A DNA stretch of 64,000 nt, taken from the NCBI RefSeq assembly GCF_003205835.1, contig NZ_CP029773.1:1892501-1956500 (forward strand), given 5' to 3'. The position numbers and the translations under genes were made by a program. Positions 47,818-55,533 of this stretch are shown here, in pieces (within the stretch, counting starts at the first letter, position 1; each line of letters opens with the position of its first letter). The DNA is from Stenotrophomonas maltophilia (GTDB lineage: Bacteria > Pseudomonadota > Gammaproteobacteria > Xanthomonadales > Xanthomonadaceae). The notes beneath the pieces were generated by a model, which saw only the letters and a list, made by a program, of their open reading frames with translations, had not been told where the DNA came from and ran no database searches.

Positions 47818-48552
47818 ATGCGAACGTCCATCCTCTTCACCTTCTCCGCCCTGTGCCTGGCGCTGCTCTCCGGCTGTGCCAGTGGCCCGGAGGAGCACGC
47901 CTCAAGCCGCGAAATCACCGGTGCGTTCGTGGCCGACGACGGCCAGCTATACCTGCTGCCGCGCTTTGAAGAGCCGATGCGTTTCAATGCCGCGCCGTTC
48001 CGCGAGTACCGTGCGCTGATGGACAGCCCGCTGCGCGAGACGGTGGCCTGCGCGCAGATGTACTTCCATGAGGACTGGCGCGACCCGGCCAACAAGGCCA
48101 AGGTGCACGGCAGCTATGCGCTGCTGTTGCGGCCGGAGCAGGTGACGCCGGAACAGGCCGCGCAGTTCAAGCTGGAGCGGATTGAGGTGCTCCCGCGCGA
48201 GGCGAAGTATGTGGATGAGCGTGCGCGCTACTACCTGCCGCAGGATCGGAGCCGCTACGCGCTGGCGTTTGATCGGGCCTGCAATCTTTCAAAGAAGGGC
48301 GGCAGCTATTACAGCGCGCTGTTCGAGGGCGACGGCGAGCGGGTGAAGTTGCCGGACGCCGCTGCGCTGGCGGAGAAGGGGAAGCTGGCACAGCCGATCA
48401 GTGCGCGGGCGCAGCGGATCCAGCCGGAGAGGGAGGACAAGCCAGGTGTTGGGACGGCCGCAGGCAAGGTGCTGGGCGCGGCGTTGATACCAGTGGCGGT
48501 TCCGGTGTTTGTGTTGAGCCTGCCGTTCCTGGGGCCGGATCATTGGAAGTGA
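47818..48552 (+). CDS. Lipoprotein of unknown function
   Basis: A 244-residue protein with lipobox LALLSGCASGP (Cys near residue 20). The mature domain has Cys in VACAQMYFHEDWRD and DRACNLSKKGG, and the C-terminal segment (ALIPVAVPVFVLSLPFLGP) is hydrophobic enough for a membrane helix. No known family was recognised. The pseudogene upstream is divergent and leaves no obvious regulator for it. Confidence 0.8.
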   Translation: MRTSILFTFSALCLALLSGCASGPEEHASSREITGAFVADDGQLYLLPRFEEPMRFNAAPFREYRALMDSPLRETVACAQMYFHEDWRDPANKAKVHGSYALLLRPEQVTPEQAAQFKLERIEVLPREAKYVDERARYYLPQDRSRYALAFDRACNLSKKGGSYYSALFEGDGERVKLPDAAALAEKGKLAQPISARAQRIQPEREDKPGVGTAAGKVLGAALIPVAVPVFVLSLPFLGPDHWK

Positions 48553-48636
48553 TGGGGCGTTGAGGGAGAGCATCCACGCGTGGCGTGGATCTACCCGGGC
48601 GTCGTCAGTGCCTGAACGTTCATCCTGGAGATCTGG

Positions 48637-49116
48637 GTGCCAAGCGCATTGGAGGTTGTTTCGAAGACTGCAGGCTTCATTGTCCTTGCGGCGATTCCGT
48701 TGTTGACCCTTTGGTTCATTCAGCGGCGAAGGACGCTGAGAGCCCGTTCTGCCTTGGGATCAGGGCTGCATTTGAATCCGCCTCGCCGAATTTCCGGCAC
48801 GTCCATGACCCTGGTGATGGTGGATGGCAAAGAGGATCGGGAGCACTACTTCTTCGACACAGAATTCTTTTACCTGCGGCGGGGCCCGATACCCACGGCG
48901 GTTCCGCTCTCGCAGATCACCTCAGTCACTCGAACGTCCGACGTCATCTATGCGCGCTATGTCTGGCAGGTATGCTTCAGTCGCGCAGCGGGCACAAGGT
49001 GCGTAACGTTCACCAACAACCTGTCGCTGTTCAACCGCGACTTCCTGCTGTTTCTGGAGGCGGTGCGGAAGGCCAGTCCACTGGCGACCGTTGATCGAGC
49101 GAGCGTCATCTTCTAG
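48637..49116 (+). CDS. Small membrane-anchored protein of unknown function
   Basis: A 159-residue protein with one N-terminal membrane helix (about residues 10-28, TAGFIVLAAIPLLTLWF) and a cytoplasmic domain of alternating strands that resembles a PH-like fold (VPLSQITSVTRTSDVIYARY). The start is GTG with GGAG ten bases upstream. No family was identified. The 316-base gap that follows (49117-49432) has no confident feature. Confidence 0.7.
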   Translation: MPSALEVVSKTAGFIVLAAIPLLTLWFIQRRRTLRARSALGSGLHLNPPRRISGTSMTLVMVDGKEDREHYFFDTEFFYLRRGPIPTAVPLSQITSVTRTSDVIYARYVWQVCFSRAAGTRCVTFTNNLSLFNRDFLLFLEAVRKASPLATVDRASVIF

Positions 49117-49432
49117 AGCGTGTTATGAACGTCGGTATGAACGCGCCGCCATAATGGTATGACAGCGCGTAGCCGCCTTCGACCGATGTAATCGATGAGG
49201 AATGTGCGTTTGCTGCGCGGTATCTGATACTGAAGCAATCTCATGCGTGGCAGTGCAAGTATTATCTGCGATGAGCACGCAAAGCTCGTAACATAGAACG
49301 AGGTCCGCTCGTTCCTGCGCGCCATGCGAAACGCCGGCCCTTTCCGGATGCACAGTGGTCGCAACGTCTTCGTGCTGCGCACGGACCGTAGCTCTGTTCT
49401 CGTCACAGCCAGAGGGGATGAGGAAGATTGCA

Positions 49433-49675
49433 ATGATCAGCAAGAAGTACTGGTTCACCAGGAAAAAGTACGGATGGGGCTGGGGGATGCCTTGCGCGTG
49501 GCAAGGCTGGCTTGTGTACGCAGTCGCATTCGGCCTGCTACTGGCGGGTCCGTTTCTGTTTTCTCCATTTCGCGAGCCCATCGCGTTTCAGCTCTACACG
49601 TGGGCCGTAGTGTTGGTTCTTGTCCTCATCTGCTGGATGAAAGGCGCCCCGCCCGGTTGGCGGTGGGGGGAGTAG
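49433..49675 (+). CDS. Small two-helix membrane protein
   Basis: An 80-residue protein, MISKKYWFTRKKYGWGWG at the N terminus, then CAWQGWLVYAVAFGLLLAG and a second helix LYTWAVVLVLVLICW. Small proteins with a KYWFxxxxYGWGWGxP opening occur widely in this family of bacteria and are uncharacterised. ATG at 49433 is chosen because GGAAG lies six bases before it; the frame extends upstream without such a site. Confidence 0.68.
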   Translation: MISKKYWFTRKKYGWGWGMPCAWQGWLVYAVAFGLLLAGPFLFSPFREPIAFQLYTWAVVLVLVLICWMKGAPPGWRWGE

Positions 49676-49937
49676 AACGGCCGCAGGAGCTATTTTCGGA
49701 CGTGTTCGATCCGCCGGGTAAAGCGTGGATGCATTGCCCTTGTGGGAGTCGGACAGCATCGCCAGCAGGCCACGGCTGCGCCCCTCTGAGGTGTACCGTC
49801 CGTTTTGAATGAACGCTGGACACTTCCCTCGGCGGGTGCCCAATGCGTTCTAATCGTTGATTGACCAAGGTAGCGTCGCTTAAAGGGGCGGGCCGGTGAA
49901 GCTACACTGGCCGCCTGTGCCCGACGGAAGCTCGCCC

Positions 49938-50720
49938 ATGTTCAATGGAAAGGTTGCGGTGGTTACCGGTTCCACCAGCGGTATCGGTCTTGGCATCGCC
50001 ACGGCGCTGGCACGGCAGGGCGCCGACGTCGTGCTGAATGGCTTTGGCGATGTAGCGGAGATCGAGCGCATCCGTTCCAGGCTGGAAACCGAGTTCGGCG
50101 TGCGGGTGGCGCATGATGGCGCAGACCTGTCCCGTGGCGAGGCGGTGCGCGGAATGATCGACCACGCCGTTGCGACGATGGGCCGCATCGACATCCTGGT
50201 GAACAACGCGGGCATCCAGCACACCGCTTCAATCGACGAGTTTCCCGTAGAGAAGTGGGATGCGATCCTGGCGCTGAATCTCTCGGCGGTGTTCCATGCA
50301 ACGGCGGCGGCCTTGCCCCACATGAAGCAGCAGGGCGCCGGTCGCATCATCAACATCGCATCCGTACACGGTCTGGTGGGCTCGGCGAACAAGTCGGCCT
50401 ATGTGGCGGCCAAGCACGGCGTGGTGGGATTCACCAAGGTGACCGCGCTGGAGAACGCGGGCACCGGCATCACCGCCAATGCGATCTGTCCGGGTTGGGT
50501 GCGGACCGCGCTGGTCGAGCAGCAGATCACTGCGTTGGCCGAGCGCGAGGGTACGGATCAGGAGACCGCCGCGCGCGCGCTGCTGGCCGAAAAGCAACCC
50601 TCGTTGCAGTTCGTTACGCCCGAGCAGCTGGGAGAAATGGTGGTGTTCCTGGCCTCGGACGCCGCCGCCCAGATCACCGGCACGGCGTTGCCGGTGGATG
50701 GGGGCTGGACGGCGCGCTAG
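49938..50720 (+). CDS. 3-hydroxybutyrate dehydrogenase (SDR family)
   Basis: A 260-residue short-chain dehydrogenase. The NAD site is VVTGSTSGIGLGIATALARQ; NNAGIQHTASIDEFP and the catalytic Ser/Tyr/Lys around IINIASVHGLVGSANKSAYV and AAKHGVV are in place. The combination of these with the C-terminal TGTALPVDGGWTAR end is typical of D-3-hydroxybutyrate dehydrogenases, which make acetoacetate from 3-hydroxybutyrate. ATG at 49938 with GGAAG upstream is preferred over 49896. The 262-base gap before it holds no clear gene. Confidence 0.88.
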   Translation: MFNGKVAVVTGSTSGIGLGIATALARQGADVVLNGFGDVAEIERIRSRLETEFGVRVAHDGADLSRGEAVRGMIDHAVATMGRIDILVNNAGIQHTASIDEFPVEKWDAILALNLSAVFHATAAALPHMKQQGAGRIINIASVHGLVGSANKSAYVAAKHGVVGFTKVTALENAGTGITANAICPGWVRTALVEQQITALAEREGTDQETAARALLAEKQPSLQFVTPEQLGEMVVFLASDAAAQITGTALPVDGGWTAR

Positions 50721-51481
50721 CCAGCCGGCTGCGCCCGCCGCTGCAGCATCGGCAGCGCCACCAGTGTGGCGAGGATGGTGAACAGCACCAGCGACGAGCC
50801 CACCGTGCCGAAGCCCAGGCCACCTTTTTCCAGCGGCTTGGTGAGCAGGTCGCCGAAGGTGGCACCGAACGGGCGGGTGAGCACGAAGGCGATCCAGAAC
50901 AGGATGACCCGGTTGATGCCCTTGATGCGGCTGGCCAGCGCGGTGAGCGCGATGAGGCTGCCGATCAGTAGCGCGCCGCCGGTGAAGCCCAGCCCGGAAT
51001 CGTCGGCGAGGAAGTCGCCCAAGGCGGTGCCCAGCGTGTTGGAGAACAGCACGGCGGTCCAGTAGAAGCCTTCGGCGCGGCGCGATGCGATGTTGCTGAC
51101 CGAGATCGACTTTTCAGACAGGCGCCACGCCAACAGCACCAGCGCCAGGCAGCCGGCGAGCAGGCTGGCGCCGGTGGCGTACCCCAGCCCCAGCGCGCGG
51201 TCGATCAGGTCGGACATCGTTGTGCCGGCGGTGCTGGTGGCCAGCACTACCGACCAGAACAGCACCGGGTGGAAGCGCCGCGCGGACAACTGCACGGCCA
51301 GCAGGCCGGCGAAGATCGCCAGCAGGATGGCCGAGCTGGCCACGTAGCCAAGGTTGAGCGTCATCGACAGCAGGTCGCCGGCGGTCTCGCCGAGCGTGGT
51401 GGCGGCGATCTTCATCACCCAGAAGCCGAGGGTGACCGCCGCCACTTTGCTGTGCAGGGAATCTGCGTCTGAAGCACTCAT
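50717..51481 (-). CDS. COG4705-type multi-pass membrane protein
   Basis: A 254-residue inner-membrane protein with about eight helices built from four similar units, each with a G-(T/A)-x-x-x-D signature: GETAGDLLSM, GTTMSDLIDR, GTALGDFLAD and GATFGDLLTK. Such internal symmetry suggests a transporter, and members are annotated as uncharacterised membrane-anchored proteins. The start at 51481 excludes an unrelated upstream extension. It is convergent with the SDR gene, with a four-base overlap of stops. Confidence 0.82.
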   Translation of the reverse strand: MSASDADSLHSKVAAVTLGFWVMKIAATTLGETAGDLLSMTLNLGYVASSAILLAIFAGLLAVQLSARRFHPVLFWSVVLATSTAGTTMSDLIDRALGLGYATGASLLAGCLALVLLAWRLSEKSISVSNIASRRAEGFYWTAVLFSNTLGTALGDFLADDSGLGFTGGALLIGSLIALTALASRIKGINRVILFWIAFVLTRPFGATFGDLLTKPLEKGGLGFGTVGSSLVLFTILATLVALPMLQRRAQPAG

Positions 51482-51578
51482 CGAGGGTCGCCAGGGATGC
51501 CTGGGGGCGATGCTGTGGCGGCGGGCGTCGGAGCGCGGTCGGAAACGGGTTCGGCGAGGGTGAGCGTGGGGGCGGCGT

Positions 51579-51956
51579 TCAGCCGGCGCTGGCCGGGGCC
51601 GGCAGGCGTGCCAGCAAGGCGTCCCAGTCGGCGACGAAGCAGCCGTCGCGGCCGCGGTTGCACTCGGTGATCCATGCGTCCAGCGACTCGCTCTGCGCGC
51701 GGTAGGCACTGACATCGCCCAGCACGGCGAAGCGCAGGCGGTAGTTCACCAGCATCTGCAGCCATTGCCCAGCCATGCCGGAGCGCAGTTCGAAGAAGTC
51801 CGGCGACAGGCGCTGCACCGGCACGGCGATCCACTCGGCCTGGTGCCCAAGGGCATCACCGACCAGGTCGCGCAGGCCGTTGTCATCCAGTACCGGGCCA
51901 TGCGCTGGGTTGCGCAGGATGCGGGTGCTGCCGAACTGTTCCAGGTGTGGGTGCAT
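51579..51956 (-). CDS. DUF4180-family protein
   Basis: A 125-residue soluble protein with the DUF4180 pattern: ILRNPAHGPVLDDNGLRDLV, WIAVPVQRLSPDFFELRSGM, AGQWLQMLVNYRLRFAVLGD and a C-terminal ADWDALLARL. DUF4180 proteins are widespread and of unknown role. It lies 97 bases upstream of the COG4705 gene in the same direction. Confidence 0.8.
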   Translation of the reverse strand: MHPHLEQFGSTRILRNPAHGPVLDDNGLRDLVGDALGHQAEWIAVPVQRLSPDFFELRSGMAGQWLQMLVNYRLRFAVLGDVSAYRAQSESLDAWITECNRGRDGCFVADWDALLARLPAPASAG

Positions 51957-52101
51957 GAGGGTGCTCTGAAGTCCGTGTCGTCCTTCCAGTATGGTCGCGC
52001 AACGATATGACGGCGAGCAGTTGCAGCATGCGCTGGGAGAATGAACGCGCTACGCTGCGGCGATCCCCGCACTGCGCGGGTCTACGGTGGTGGGGAAGGA
52101 C

Positions 52102-53388
52102 ATGGCAGGGTGGAAGGGGCGTTCGGTGTTGTGGGCGGTGCTGTTGTCCTGCGGCCTGCCGGCAACGGCAGCGGAGCTGTGCATGGCCAGCGCCTATGCT
52201 GACGGGCAGGGCAACATCGTGGTGCTGGGCGCACCGGCTACGGCACCGGCCACGGGCCAGCGGTATCTGATGCTGGACGGGCGACGCGGTGCGACCGGCG
52301 ATGCCAACGCACCTGTAAGCTGCAGCGGCGATGTGGTCAGCTTCAGGACGCCCGCCGGAACCACGCAGCGCTGGCAGCGCCTGCAGACCCGCGATACCGC
52401 TGCAACCTTCAGTAGTGCCGGAACCACGCTGGTGGGGCAGTTGATCGAACCGGCTGGCCCAGCTGACCCGAAGCGGCCGCTGGTGGTGTTGGTGCACGGC
52501 TCGGAACGCACGATGGCGGTGGCGGCGATCTACCAGCGGATGCTGGTGGCGCAGGGCATTTCGGTGTTCGCCTACCAGAAGCGTGGCACCGGCGATTCGG
52601 AAGGCGAATACACCCAGAACTTCGAGCTGCTGGCTGACGATGCAGCGGCGGCCTTGGCGAAGGCGCGTGAGCTGGCAGCGGGGCGTTTCGGCCGGGCCGG
52701 CTACTTCGGTGGCAGCCAGGGTGGTTGGATCGCGCCGCTGGCGGCCACGCGCTCGCAGGCGGATTTCGTGGCGATCGGGTTCGGCCTGGTGGTGTCACCG
52801 ATAGAGGAGGACCGCGAGCAGCTGTTCGACGAGGCACGCCGCATGCAGCTGGATGCAACGGCGATGAAGCAGGTCGGCCAGCTTTCAGACGCGACCGCGC
52901 AGCTGATGCGCACGCATTTCAGCCAGGGCTACGAAGCACTCGCCCAGGTGCGTGCACGGATCGGTGCCGCGCCATGGGCGCAGACGATCAGCGGCGAGTA
53001 CAGCGGTGACATGCTGCGGATGAGCGATGCTGATCTGCGCCGCATCGGTCGCGCGCGCTTCGACAATCTGGAACTGATCTGGGACTACGACGCCGAGGCC
53101 GCGCTGCGTCGTCTGAAGGTGCCATTGCTGTGGGTGCTGGCCGAGCAGGACCGAGCCGCGCCGATTGCGGCCACGCGCACCATCCTGGAACGCCTGCGCG
53201 CGTCGGGGCAGCCGATTGATACCTACCTGTTCCCGGACACCGACCACGGCATGGTGGAGTTCCGCACCGATGCCGAAGGCAACCGCGTGTCGACGCGGAT
53301 CACCGACGGGTATCTGCGCCTGTTGGCCGACTGGATCAAGCAGGAGGTGAGTGGGCGCTATGGGCGTTCGCGCAGGCTGAGCGACTGA
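52102..53388 (+). CDS. Exported alpha/beta hydrolase
   Basis: A 428-residue protein with a signal peptide (VLWAVLLSCGLPATAAEL, cleavage after ATAA). After an N-terminal beta region, the hydrolase core shows VVLVHGSERTMAV, the nucleophile elbow GGSQGGW near residue 210, the Asp in VLAEQDRAAPIAA and the His in PDTDHGMVEF. It is probably an esterase or peptidase-like enzyme in the periplasm; the substrate is unknown. GTG at 52087 is an alternative start. Confidence 0.83.
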   Translation: MAGWKGRSVLWAVLLSCGLPATAAELCMASAYADGQGNIVVLGAPATAPATGQRYLMLDGRRGATGDANAPVSCSGDVVSFRTPAGTTQRWQRLQTRDTAATFSSAGTTLVGQLIEPAGPADPKRPLVVLVHGSERTMAVAAIYQRMLVAQGISVFAYQKRGTGDSEGEYTQNFELLADDAAAALAKARELAAGRFGRAGYFGGSQGGWIAPLAATRSQADFVAIGFGLVVSPIEEDREQLFDEARRMQLDATAMKQVGQLSDATAQLMRTHFSQGYEALAQVRARIGAAPWAQTISGEYSGDMLRMSDADLRRIGRARFDNLELIWDYDAEAALRRLKVPLLWVLAEQDRAAPIAATRTILERLRASGQPIDTYLFPDTDHGMVEFRTDAEGNRVSTRITDGYLRLLADWIKQEVSGRYGRSRRLSD

Positions 53389-53442
53389 GCGGACAGGGAG
53401 TGCTGGCGGCGGGCTGCTCTCCGCCGCCAGTTGCACCGGGGC

Positions 53443-53901
53443 TCACTTCGGCTTCGCAAACACATCCAAGCCCTTGCCCGTCTCCAACAGCGACTTCAGG
53501 CTCGACAGCACGATCGGCCAACCCTGGCGGATGCCGGTATCCATGCCGCTGCCGGGTTCCAGTTCGTCGTGGGTGACGGTCAGTCGGACCATGTCCTGGT
53601 AGGGCACGATGTCGAAGGTGACGCGGCTGTAGGCATCCGGATTCTCCGCCTGCGAGGCGGCGGCCCAGGTGATGACCAGCCGCGAGGGAGGGGTGCTTTC
53701 CACCACTTCGCCCACCAGTTCGACCGAGCGCGTTTCGTTGGCGCGCACATGCTGCCAGCGTGAGCCGGGTTTCCAGTCCGAGACGTTTTCGTGGCCCCAG
53801 TAGCGGCTGGCGATCTCGGGGCGGGTGATGGCCTCGAACACCTTCAGCGGGGTGGAAGCGATGTAGATCACGTGGATGAAGCGGGTGGTCTCTGCGGACA
53901 T
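53443..53901 (-). CDS. SRPBCC (AHSA1-type) domain protein
   Basis: A 152-residue START/Bet-v1-like protein (FIHVIYIASTPLKVFEAITR, YWGHENVSDWKPGSRWQHVR). Such domains bind small hydrophobic ligands and are often encoded next to ArsR regulators. ATG at 53901 has AAGGAG seven bases upstream, a better spacing than 53907. It overlaps the ArsR gene upstream and is the last gene of that operon. Confidence 0.87.
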   Translation of the reverse strand: MSAETTRFIHVIYIASTPLKVFEAITRPEIASRYWGHENVSDWKPGSRWQHVRANETRSVELVGEVVESTPPSRLVITWAAASQAENPDAYSRVTFDIVPYQDMVRLTVTHDELEPGSGMDTGIRQGWPIVLSSLKSLLETGKGLDVFAKPK

Positions 53902-53903
53902 CG

Positions 53904-54236
53904 TCATTCTCCTTCCAGTTCTCGTTTCAGGTCATGCAGCAGGCTCAGGCGCTGCTGCTCGAACTTGCGTACCCAGCGCTCGTAGACTTCATGCAGCGGC
54001 ACCGGGTTGATGAAGTGCAGCTTCTCGCGGCCACGGCGCACGGTGCTGATCAGGTTGGCGTCTTCCAGCAGGCCGAGGTGCTGGGTGACCGATTGCCGGG
54101 CCATGTCCAGGTGGTCGCACAGCTGGCCGAGCGTCTGGCCGTTGTCTTCGCAGAGCAGGTCCAGCAGCGTCCGGCGCGTGGGATCGGCCAATGCCTTGAA
54201 CACCTTGTCTGCGTCGCGCACGTTGTCTACCGCCAT
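53904..54236 (-). CDS. ArsR-family transcriptional regulator
   Basis: A 110-residue winged-helix repressor: VFKALADPTRRTLLDLLCED, then QLCDHLDMARQSVTQHLGLL as the recognition helix region. It lacks the metal-binding ELCVCDL motif of ArsR/SmtB sensors, so it likely senses an organic ligand or partner protein. It sits between two SRPBCC genes and probably represses the operon through the palindrome at 54752. Confidence 0.9.
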   Translation of the reverse strand: MAVDNVRDADKVFKALADPTRRTLLDLLCEDNGQTLGQLCDHLDMARQSVTQHLGLLEDANLISTVRRGREKLHFINPVPLHEVYERWVRKFEQQRLSLLHDLKRELEGE

Positions 54237-54246
54237 GGGGATGTCT

Positions 54247-54702
54247 TCAATTCCAGTTGTCGATCCTGACGTCGTGCGGGTTGGGCTGGCCCTTGCCGGT
54301 CTCCAGCAGGGCTTTCAGGCTCATCAGGAACACCGCCCATTTGGTGCTGCAGTGGGAGGTGAACTCGACGCGCTCTTTCCAGCCCTCGTGGGTGAACAGG
54401 ACGATGCAGTAGTCGCCCTCCTGCTTCAGCACGAAGCGCGCGTGGGTGCCGATCCATTCGGCGGGACCGGCGAGGAACCGCCAGAGCACGAGCTCACCTG
54501 GGATGAGCTGTTCCAGCTTCATTTCCATCGCGCCGATCTCCTGGCCGTTGTTCGTGAAGCGCGCCTTGACCGTGCCGCCGACCTCGCGGTCGCCCTGGGT
54601 GTCTTCGGCCCACCAGGCGGCGACGCCTTCGGGCGTGGCCAGGACCTGGTACACCTGGTTTGCGGGGGCCTTGATGCCGACCCTGAGTGCGATATCCACC
54701 AT
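54247..54702 (-). CDS. SRPBCC (AHSA1-type) domain protein
   Basis: A 151-residue START-like protein, first gene of the operon (IALRVGIKAPANQVYQVLAT, GVAAWWAEDTQGDREVGGTV). It is 10 bases upstream of the ArsR gene. The two SRPBCC proteins in the operon are related but clearly different, suggesting two ligands or a heteromer. Confidence 0.87.
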   Translation of the reverse strand: MVDIALRVGIKAPANQVYQVLATPEGVAAWWAEDTQGDREVGGTVKARFTNNGQEIGAMEMKLEQLIPGELVLWRFLAGPAEWIGTHARFVLKQEGDYCIVLFTHEGWKERVEFTSHCSTKWAVFLMSLKALLETGKGQPNPHDVRIDNWN

Positions 54703-54746
54703 TGCAGGTTCCTCGCGATGGGCCGGCAGGCGCCGCCCTTGAGTGA

Positions 54747-54776
54747 ATTATATGCAGGTAAATACCTGCATGTCAA
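54747..54776 (-). promoter_or_regulatory. Consensus sigma-70 promoter of the SRPBCC-ArsR operon
   Basis: On the minus strand TTGACA (54776-54771) and TATAAT (54752-54747) are both perfect matches, spaced by 18 bases. Transcription would start near 54740, about 38 bases before the first gene. Confidence 0.88.
54752..54771. promoter_or_regulatory. Probable ArsR operator between the -35 and -10
   Basis: ATGCAGGTA and TACCTGCAT form perfect 9-bp arms around AA. The palindrome fills the whole promoter spacer and touches both elements, so a bound dimer would block RNA polymerase. Confidence 0.8.
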
Positions 54777-54803
54777 ATTCCGGTTCCTGGACTTACGGCC
54801 CTG

Positions 54804-54826
54804 GTAGTGCCGGCCGCTGGCCGGCA
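54804..54826 (+). repeat. Single GTAG palindromic repeat
   Basis: Plus-oriented unit with the GCCGGCCGCTGGCCGGC core in the divergent gap before the GNAT gene. Confidence 0.85.
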
Positions 54827-54867
54827 TCCTCGGGATAGCCGATTGACGAGTTGAAAGGAGTGCGCAC

Positions 54868-55392
54868 ATGACTGAAACAGGAAAGGACACCTTGACCCTC
54901 CGCCGCGCCAGCGAGGCCGATGCCCCTGCGGTGCTGGCGCTGTTCGATGAGGTGATCGAATGGTTCGTGTCGATCGGCAATCTGCAGCAATGGGGCAGCG
55001 AGCCGTGGTCCACGATGCCGCGCCGGATCACCCAGGTGACCGATGCGTGCGCGCTTCCGGGTGCATGGGTGGCGCAGAACGAGCACGGCGTGGTGCGCGC
55101 ATTCCTGGCGCTGGGCGAGTCGATGCCCTATGTGCCTGCGCCCACCGGCCCGGAACTGTATGTGCGGGTACTGGTGGCATCGCGTGATGCGCGCGCGCGT
55201 GGCATCGGCCGCCGCCTGATGGCCTTTACCGATGAGCAGGCGCGCGCTGCCGGGCTCGACCATCTGCGCGTGGACTGCTACGGCGGTGGCAACGGTGATC
55301 TGGTGCGCTTCTATGAGTCCTGCGGCTATACGCGCATCGCGCCGTTCAACGTGGACGGCTGGCCGGGCATGCTGCTGGGGCGACAGCTCTGA
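54868..55392 (+). CDS. GNAT-family N-acetyltransferase
   Basis: A 174-residue GNAT protein: TLRRASEADAPAVLALFDEV at the start, the acetyl-CoA loop ARARGIGRRLMAFTDEQARA, and the closing VRFYESCGYTRIAPFNVDGW. The substrate is unknown. GAAAGGAG lies upstream of the ATG. Confidence 0.85.
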   Translation: MTETGKDTLTLRRASEADAPAVLALFDEVIEWFVSIGNLQQWGSEPWSTMPRRITQVTDACALPGAWVAQNEHGVVRAFLALGESMPYVPAPTGPELYVRVLVASRDARARGIGRRLMAFTDEQARAAGLDHLRVDCYGGGNGDLVRFYESCGYTRIAPFNVDGWPGMLLGRQL

Positions 55393-55533
55393 CGCGACTG
55401 CGTCACTCCGTCGCAGCCTGCGTGCAGGAAACGGTACATCGGTTCGGCGCTAGAGTAGGGGCATGACCTGCATCGGATGGCTGTGTCATTCCGCTGCGGG
55501 TTCCTGATGACCCCCTCCAGGAAGGAGCAACGC

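Noticed and set aside
49117..49432. Possible remnant of an IS transposase on the minus strand near 49130-49210.
   Set aside because: No DDE motif, inverted repeats or target duplication could be seen, and the translation shows no convincing transposase match.
49780..49850. TGGACACTTCCC-type sequence resembling an insertion-sequence end.
   Set aside because: No partner end or transposase fragment accompanies it.
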